A DNA stretch of 11,569 nt, taken from assembly GCA_028565635.1 (NCBI GenBank), contig JAOXYB010052168.1, positions 1 through 11,569 of the forward strand, read 5' to 3'. Shown here one piece after another: positions 7,322 through 11,569 of this stretch. The translations under genes were made by a program, and so were the position numbers. Origin of the DNA: Phoronis ovalis (Eukaryota > Phoronida > Phoronidae). Numbering within the stretch: position 1 is the stretch's first letter; the number at the start of each line of letters is the position of its first letter. Under the pieces are notes generated by a model. That model searched no databases. It was not told the DNA's origin and saw only the letters and a program-made list of their open reading frames with translations.

Positions 7322-10300
7322 GTAAGTATCCAAGAGAATACAATAAGTTATCAGAAAAGATGGCACTTACTGAGTTAATTTGACATCGAAGTTCGAGGCA
7401 TTATTTTAAAAAAATGCAAAGTGCAGAAAAACTAATTGGCATGTACAAGAGTTGATGAATGCAGTAGTGCTATACGTAACAAGCCTGTACAATGCGTGAG
7501 AACAAAAAGTGCAGGTGCGAACTTCCTTTATAAATTGACAACGGCTTCTGAAGACTTTAAGCATAATAAATATGAATTATTTTGAAATTTCAGTCAATGA
7601 ACAACAACTTACAAAAGCTCAAGTTGAAATTACATGTATATAATTATTTCTAGAGAATTTGATTTCTTTTTTCAAAGTTAAACTCAAAAAGTGCCAACTT
7701 TTTCAATAACTTACTCTACCTTATTTTCTTTCTTCACTTGATCCCTCTAACCTTTTTCTATTTCCCAAGAAGCTGGATCATTCTTCTTCGGAAGACAGAA
7801 AGAGTCAATTTTTATACCCTTCAATATGTAGTAGAAGTAGTGGGTAATCTTGTCTTTGTCTCGCAATAACAGCTTCATCTGTGATGGGAATCTGTCGGCA
7901 AAAGCAGACCTCTTGTTAATATTTTTTAAAAATTTTCTCCTGGTTTTCTAGATCTCTCAAGTAAGCCACCCTATTTCTATTTATAATGCAAAGTGGAGGG
8001 ATTACTTCAGCCATGATTTTGAGTCAGCGATGAAGTTGTTTTAGCTACGTGTAGTTAAAAATCTGATAAAGGCAATCCATCTTTAATTAAAAATTCATTC
8101 AACAAGTTTTTACCTCATACCAATGGTGATCGATTTGTTACTAACAGTTTGTTTTCTTGCAAGATTTATATTATATTACTTAAGTGTTCAGCCTCATACT
8201 TTATTGATTTCTGGATTCTTGTAGAAATCTAACAAGATATTGAATTAAGGACATAAAAAATTGCAATGCAACCCTTGTACCTTTTGAAACATTATGTACA
8301 TCGAATAATGTTCAAAAAGTAAATAATGATCAATTTATTAATGAAATCTTTAATTGTAGATTGTGACATTTTTTCTGGGTGCTTCTACTGAGCATCTCTT
8401 ACGATGTGCTGAAATTATGGAAATAAAAAAAATTTATAAAGATGGGACATTGAGGCAGTTTACTCAACAGGATATCGAGAGTTTTAAAAATGGCAGTAGG
8501 TGTTGAGCGGAAAATTTGAAAAGTTAAATAGTTTTATTGTAATTTGTATTAATTTTATTACATGCATAGTGTACATGACACAGCATTATTATATTATATA
8601 ATAGGCTATGATTATATACAGCTGTTAGTAAGTCTTTCCCATTATAAATTCTTGTAAAATACAATGTATTACTCATCATTGTTGTATTTTTTCATATTTT
8701 TAGATGAACCGTCATTTTTTCTGCTGATGTCTGAAAAGCAACGAATTATCTTACACGAACTAGAAAATTTACGAGCTTTATCTACAGATCAAGAAATACC
8801 TGGAAGTAAGAAATCAATGTATATTGGAGAATCACTTGATAAGGAATTTATTTGAACCCAATTTAGTGTGAGCAGTGTGTTGGAATCTTATTTTATTACC
8901 TGGCCACTTTGTATGAATGATGAATCTGTTTTGAGCATGACAGTCACAGAGATGCCAACACCAGTAAAATTTAAAAAGATGATCAAAAGGAAGCCAAATT
9001 GTGATCACCCGCAGGACGAGAAGCCTCTTTAGTGTTAATACTCCCTACAAAATGGGGAAGAGGGTGAGTGTGAGATGGTTGGCGAAGGCAGTTGTCTTGG
9101 CATGTATGTAGTCAGATATGTCCTGAACTGTTTAAGCTCTAATATATAACTCTATTTATAGCTTTATGTTTTTGGCCGTAACTTAGGGTCATGCTGTTGC
9201 TCTTTCGTAAATTTCACGAAACAGAATATCAACTAATAAAAGTATACCCTAGATTGACCATAGGTGAGAAAATAAAAGAGCGGTGATTCTATTTTTTTCT
9301 CACTTATTACTATATTTAGAATTCACACGCATCTATTATATTGTAGATCCAACCTACAAATGTTCTGCTGGTTGAACTTTATCTCCATTCCTTTTCGCCT
9401 ATATTGACCATGTTCTTATGTACTTGAGCATTTTGGTTTCTAGTTATTCTATAAAGTCGCAGTTGCCGCACAAAAATATAACTTGTAATACTCAGTTTTA
9501 ATAGTACTGATATCTAGCAATTCTGTTTTAGTGCAGCGGTTAATTAAAGAAGGTCTTGTGACAGACATGTTTCCTTTGCATAATAAAGAGGAACGAAAAC
9601 TTCTTAGTAAAGATTGGATAAGAAAACCTCTGCAACCTCAACCATTAGGTAGGTATGAATTTTTCAAACTAGATGTTATTTGCGATGTTTAATTTTAAAC
9701 TCTGTGTATTTACTTGTTTAAACCAATGTGATGAGAAGTTACTAACAGTTTCTAAGTATTTGAAAGTTGAATCTGCAGACATGGCAAGTGTATTCACAGC
9801 CAATGTTGTTAATAGATTTGTATGATAGTGCTTATTGTTTCTGTTCAAATTACAACTATTTGTACCATTTTCATTTTACTTTTTTAGATCGAGTTAGAGA
9901 ATATTTTGGTGAAACAGTGGCAATATATTTTGCATTTTTGAGCTACTACACATTTGCCTTAGTGCCTCCATCGATGTTAGGTATACTTTATTATGTGCTT
10001 CCATTGGATAACGCTACAAAAAATATTGCTTTTGCAACTTTTAACCTCATATGGTCAACGTTACTATTGGAAACTTGGCGACGTAATTGTGCAGGCACTG
10101 CTTATAAATGGGGAACGCTACATGAACGGAAATTTGAAGAAGCACGTGGATTGTACCGTGGCAAAATGGGTGTCAGTGAAATAACAGGGAGGCCAGAACC
10201 AAAATATCCTAAATGGAAACGAGCTTTAAAGTTTTATGGTGTGTCACTGCCATTAATTATTCTCTTGTTACAATTGGCGTTTGTTATAATGGTGTGGTAC

Positions 10301-11421
10301 TTCTGGCTGGAGGCTTTAGCGTTAAAATACTGGGAAGAAAATCCAAGCATGTGGACTGAGATCTTAACCTACTTGCCTTCTGTTGTATATGGTCTCGTTA
10401 TTGCTGTTATGAATTTGTTATACAGAGTTCTAGCAAAGGCTTTAAATGATTGGGAAAATCATCGACTACAATCTGCTTATGATAATCACTTTGTATTGAA
10501 ATTGGTGCTGGTAAGTGTATCTAAAAATGTTAGGTATATTAGCATTGTTTGTAAATGTAATAGCAGCATTGTTTGCAAATTTTAATTACAAAGTGTACTG
10601 ACTCTTATAACAAAAGGAGTATCATACATCTAGCTATATGAGAAAGCACCGCAATAAATATCCCAAATAGCCTTTATTGGATTTTCACCATATTCGCACC
10701 TCATAATTCTTAATAGTGGTGCATCCAGTGGCTTTCTGGCACTTAGAGACTCAAAATACAACTTAATCCCTGCAATATATCCAATTCTTGACAGAAAAAA
10801 AAACAAAAAAAATCCTATATCCAATTTCCTATTGCAGCCGCCTTCTTTATTCCAATCCAGCCAGTAGATGTCGCTTCCACCAGTCAAAGTAAAATATATA
10901 AAGAGTTCAATATAAAATATATTTTGAACCTAGATTTTGGCAATTTCCAGTCCAAAAAGTGCCTAATCTATCAAAAACAACAGTAATTTTTGATGTCGAG
11001 TGTGCACATACAGGAGAAAGGTTTTAATTATAAGCAGGTTGTCTCCTTTAAACACTATACGGGATAAGTGACCTCAGCATGCACCCATATATTTTATTTT
11101 TTCATGAAAGAGTCTGCAAAGTGGAGTGAAGTTGCTCGAATTTGTTTGTGTTCAGATACTTATCAATCGATGTCAAAATTTGCAATATTTTATTTTTTGT
11201 GAAAGGTTCCCGAGTGTAACCAAAATAGAAACAGTTTTTAAACTTTCTGTATCTGGCTTGGGGTCTACTTATTTTAATTTGTAGTTTTACAAGTGGCTGA
11301 TCAGATGTAACATGTAAGAGTTTATTATATTAATTTTGCTTTTCAGTTTGATTTCATTAACTCCTTTGTGTCATTATTCTACATAGCTTTTTGGTTGCAA
11401 GATATGGAAATGCTCAAAACA
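7169..11421 (+). CDS. ANO10: Anoctamin-10-like (TMEM16K) membrane protein, 5' part, six coding exons
   Basis: Joining 7169-7321, 8360-8495, 8704-8838, 9532-9648, 9888-10510 and 11347-11421 gives an uninterrupted 413-residue frame with consistent intron phases (0,1,1,1,0). ANO10 proteins are TMEM16-family lipid scramblases of the endoplasmic reticulum; vertebrate ANO10 has about 660 residues, so the last third is off the right edge. Diagnostic words are HELENLRA (114-121), MYIGESL (135-141), YFGETVAIYFAF (186-197), FNLIWST (232-238), YKWGTL (253-258) and WENHRLQSAYDNH (369-381). Five hydrophobic segments lie at ~191-217, 226-243, 297-321, 339-360 and 382-405. The calcium-binding residues of TM6-8 are not in the window. 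The cytosolic N-terminus and HELENLRA favour ANO10 over ANO8. The exon 3 donor is non-canonical (G|ATAAGG). Confidence 0.9.
7322..8359 (+). other. ANO10-like intron 1
   Basis: A 1038-bp GT-AG intron, phase 0, with donor GTAAGT and acceptor TTTAATTGTAG. It contains an antisense protein-like frame at 7747-8014, listed separately. The remainder is AT-rich without recognised features. Confidence 0.85.
7747..8014 (-). pseudogene. Unidentified protein-like frame, broken by one frameshift, inside intron 1
   Basis: On the minus strand an ATG at 8014-8012 in strong context (A at -3, G at +4) opens a 32-codon frame beginning MAEVIPPLCIINRNRVAY that stops at TAA 7918-7916. One frame over, the open sequence continues with NKRSAFADRFPSQMKLLL, then KITHYFYYILKG and LPKKNDPASWEIEKG, to TAG at 7749-7747. 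The switch falls at a run of six A (plus-strand T-run near 7922-7927), where one extra base would break an ~88-residue frame. The balanced composition (D, R, P, W, Q, S) is unlike chance translation of this AT-rich DNA. GAAAAAG|GTTAGA at the end could be a splice donor, making it a first exon. I do not recognise the family. It may be a pseudogene, an exon of a nested gene with an assembly indel, or a transposon fragment. Confidence 0.4.
8360..8495 (+). CDS. ANO10: ANO10-like coding exon 2 (residues 52-97)
   Basis: It follows TAATTGTAG and ends at GGCA|GTAGGT, leaving one base for the next codon (phase 1). It encodes IVTFFLGASTEHLLRCAEIM and on through RQFTQQDIESFKNG, matching the cytosolic segment of ANO10 that contains LVGAS and the FxxF stretch before HELENLRA. 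The split codon completes as Asn97. Confidence 0.88.
8496..8703 (+). other. ANO10-like intron 2
   Basis: A 208-bp phase 1 intron with donor GTAGGT and acceptor TTTTTTCATATTTTTAG. AT-rich, nothing else seen. Confidence 0.85.
8704..8838 (+). CDS. ANO10: ANO10-like coding exon 3 (residues 97-142) with non-canonical donor
   Basis: It encodes EPSFFLLMSEKQRIILHELE and on through NLRALSTDQEIPG and SKKSMYIGESL. Homology to vertebrate ANO10 (…IPG…LYPGKSLLRRLL…) persists through GESL, and exon 4 resumes at once with QRLIKEG, so the ancestral end is the G at 8838, phase 1, forming Val142 with exon 4. The next bases are ATAAGG rather than GTAAGG. A canonical donor GGAA|GTAAGA sits at 8806, also phase 1, and would remove 11 residues net. 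Unspliced, the frame stops at TGA 8853-8855. Confidence 0.75.
8839..9531 (+). other. ANO10-like intron 3 (apparent AT-AG ends)
   Basis: A 693-bp intron whose homology-defined donor reads ATAAGG and whose acceptor is TTCTGTTTTAG. The donor lacks the ATATCC sequence of U12-type AT-AC introns, so it looks like a U2-type site with G to A at +1. The first part (8856-9032) stays open in the exon 3 frame for 58 codons after the TGA. A small perfect hairpin TTTCGT...ACGAAA lies near 9204-9222. Confidence 0.65.
9532..9648 (+). CDS. ANO10: ANO10-like coding exon 4 (residues 142-181)
   Basis: It starts after TTCTGTTTTAG and ends at CCATTAG|GTAGGT, phase 1 on both sides. It encodes QRLIKEGLVTDMFPLHNKEE and on to WIRKPLQPQPL, aligning with the ANO10 linker (…SGIVIQVFPLHD…) just before the first membrane segment. 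The split codon completes as Asp181. Confidence 0.88.
9649..9887 (+). other. ANO10-like intron 4
   Basis: A 239-bp phase 1 intron with donor GTAGGT and acceptor CATTTTACTTTTTTAG. The frame upstream of 9888 is open by chance back to an ATG at 9767, but that stretch does not resemble anoctamins and lies behind a good acceptor. Confidence 0.85.
9888..10510 (+). CDS. ANO10: ANO10-like coding exon 5, core membrane region (residues 181-388)
   Basis: This 623-nt exon carries the start of the anoctamin domain. DRVREYFGETVAIYFAF opens TM1; FNLIWSTLLLETWRR is TM2; the cytosolic loop has YKWGTL, FEEARGLYRG and EITGRPEPKYPKWKR; SLPLIILLLQLAFVIMVWY is TM3; YLPSVVYGLVIAVMNLLYR is TM4; it ends with the family signature WENHRLQSAYDNH. 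It ends CTG|GTAAGT, phase 0. The loop motif aligns with vertebrate ANO10 (…SITGKEEPLYPSYKR…). Confidence 0.95.
10511..11346 (+). other. ANO10-like intron 5
   Basis: An 836-bp phase 0 intron with donor GTAAGT and acceptor TTTTGCTTTTCAG. Its centre (about 10615-10890) is less AT-rich than the flanks, contains two TATATCCAATT words 40 bp apart and a CTCF-like 14-mer at 10861-10874, and may be an inserted repeat. Confidence 0.85.
10861..10874 (+). promoter_or_regulatory. CTCF-like motif CCAGTAGATGTCGC
   Basis: It matches the bilaterian CTCF core CCASYAGRKGGCRS at 13 of 14 positions (T for G at position 11). It lies in an intron within what may be a dispersed repeat. Sequence match only; the mismatch falls in the conserved GGC part. 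Confidence 0.25.
11347..11421 (+). CDS. ANO10: ANO10-like coding exon 6 (residues 389-413)
   Basis: It encodes FDFINSFVSLFYIAFWLQDM followed by EMLKT, the TM5 region, matching vertebrate ANO10 ([20 protein letters not shown]…). Its acceptor is TTTTGCTTTTCAG and its donor ACA|GTGAGT, phase 0. The next exon, expected to begin with the conserved LATLLIT stretch, lies beyond the window. Confidence 0.93.
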
Positions 11422-11430
11422 GTGAGTTTT

Positions 11431-11464
11431 TATGCCCATCACTATGTAATAGTGAATGGGCATA
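11431..11464. repeat. 15-bp hairpin next to the exon 6 donor
   Basis: TATGCCCATCACTAT (11431-11445) pairs with ATAGTGAATGGGCATA (11449-11464) across a 3-nt loop with one bulged A. It begins 10 nt after the end of exon 6 and is followed by GTC-rich repeat sequence, so it probably marks the edge of an inserted element. Confidence 0.7.
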
Positions 11465-11481
11465 TAGCCGTACCCTATGCG

Positions 11482-11503
11482 GCGTCGTTGTCGTCGTCGT
11501 CGT
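11482..11503. repeat. (GTC)n / (CGT)n short microsatellite
   Basis: GCGTCGTTGTCGTCGTCGTC carries about six GTC units with one imperfection, unusually CpG-dense for this AT-rich window. With the adjacent hairpin it looks like part of a dispersed repeat that continues off the edge. Confidence 0.8.
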
Positions 11504-11569
11504 ATGTAACCTTTTCTTTGTGTTGCTATAACGGCTTCAGCTTTTGTCAGATCATCTTTGTATTTGGTA

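Larger units (their letters stand above)
11422..11569 (+). other. ANO10-like intron 6, start only
   Basis: It begins GTGAGTTTT and runs off the window. It holds the hairpin and GTC tract listed separately; no further exon is visible. Confidence 0.85.

Noticed and set aside
9767-9887. Extension of ANO10-like exon 5 upstream to an ATG at 9767
   Set aside because: The added residues do not resemble anoctamins, and the TTTTTTAG acceptor at 9887 with matching phase from exon 4 gives the family sequence exactly.
10511-10585. Read-through of exon 5 to a stop at 10583-10585
   Set aside because: A GTAAGT donor at 10511 and a perfectly matching exon 6 at 11347 show this is intron.
10630-10887. Minus-strand 85-codon open frame in ANO10-like intron 5
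   Set aside because: It runs through a poly-T/A tract giving FFLFFF, has no splice or promoter support, and resembles no protein I know; more likely repeat DNA.
7169-11421. Assignment to ANO8 rather than ANO10
   Set aside because: HELENLRA, YFGETVAIYFAF and the short loop ITGRPEPKYP are ANO10-type; ANO8 differs in these words.
1-11569. CRISPR arrays, tRNA or rRNA genes
   Set aside because: No regularly spaced repeat-spacer pattern, no cloverleaf-type box sequences and no rRNA-like stretch were seen.

Overview
The window is AT-rich nuclear DNA from an animal. It carries two genes with metazoan architecture, GT/AG introns of 0.2-1 kb, microsatellites, and diverged short repeats full of AGGTCA and poly-C. 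That texture suggests a marine invertebrate (lophotrochozoan or ambulacrarian), but nothing in the sequence fixes the phylum. I saw no bacterial, CRISPR, tRNA or rRNA feature.

Layout. Positions 1-1775 are an intergenic patchwork of old repeats: a 32-bp poly-C repeat, two spaced copies of a ~60-bp sequence, a possible LINE/SINE tail fragment, two copies of a ~93-bp AGGTCA-bearing repeat and a 68-bp tandem duplication. Positions 2711-4483 on the minus strand are one intact single-exon reading frame for a 590-residue type I membrane protein: signal peptide, cysteine-capped leucine-rich repeats, one transmembrane helix and a repetitive cytoplasmic tail ending in a PDZ-ligand-like sequence. A probable 5'UTR intron acceptor lies just upstream at 4545-4546. 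Positions 4566-7159 are the divergent intergenic interval, containing CA and CAC microsatellites. From 7160 to the right edge, on the plus strand, lie six coding exons of an anoctamin of the ANO10/TMEM16K type. They give the first 413 residues, through the fifth hydrophobic segment; the rest lies off the window.

The two genes point away from each other and show no obvious functional link. The points most worth a second look are: (a) the third ANO10-like coding exon, whose homology-supported end has an A instead of G at donor +1 (G|ATAAGG), with a phase-compatible canonical GT donor 33 nt upstream; (b) an antisense, once-frameshifted, protein-like reading frame inside the first coding intron; (c) repeated short linear motifs in the tail of the LRR receptor; and (d) a strong hairpin with a GTC-rich run just behind the last exon's donor. 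I did not find a convincing new multi-gene system.
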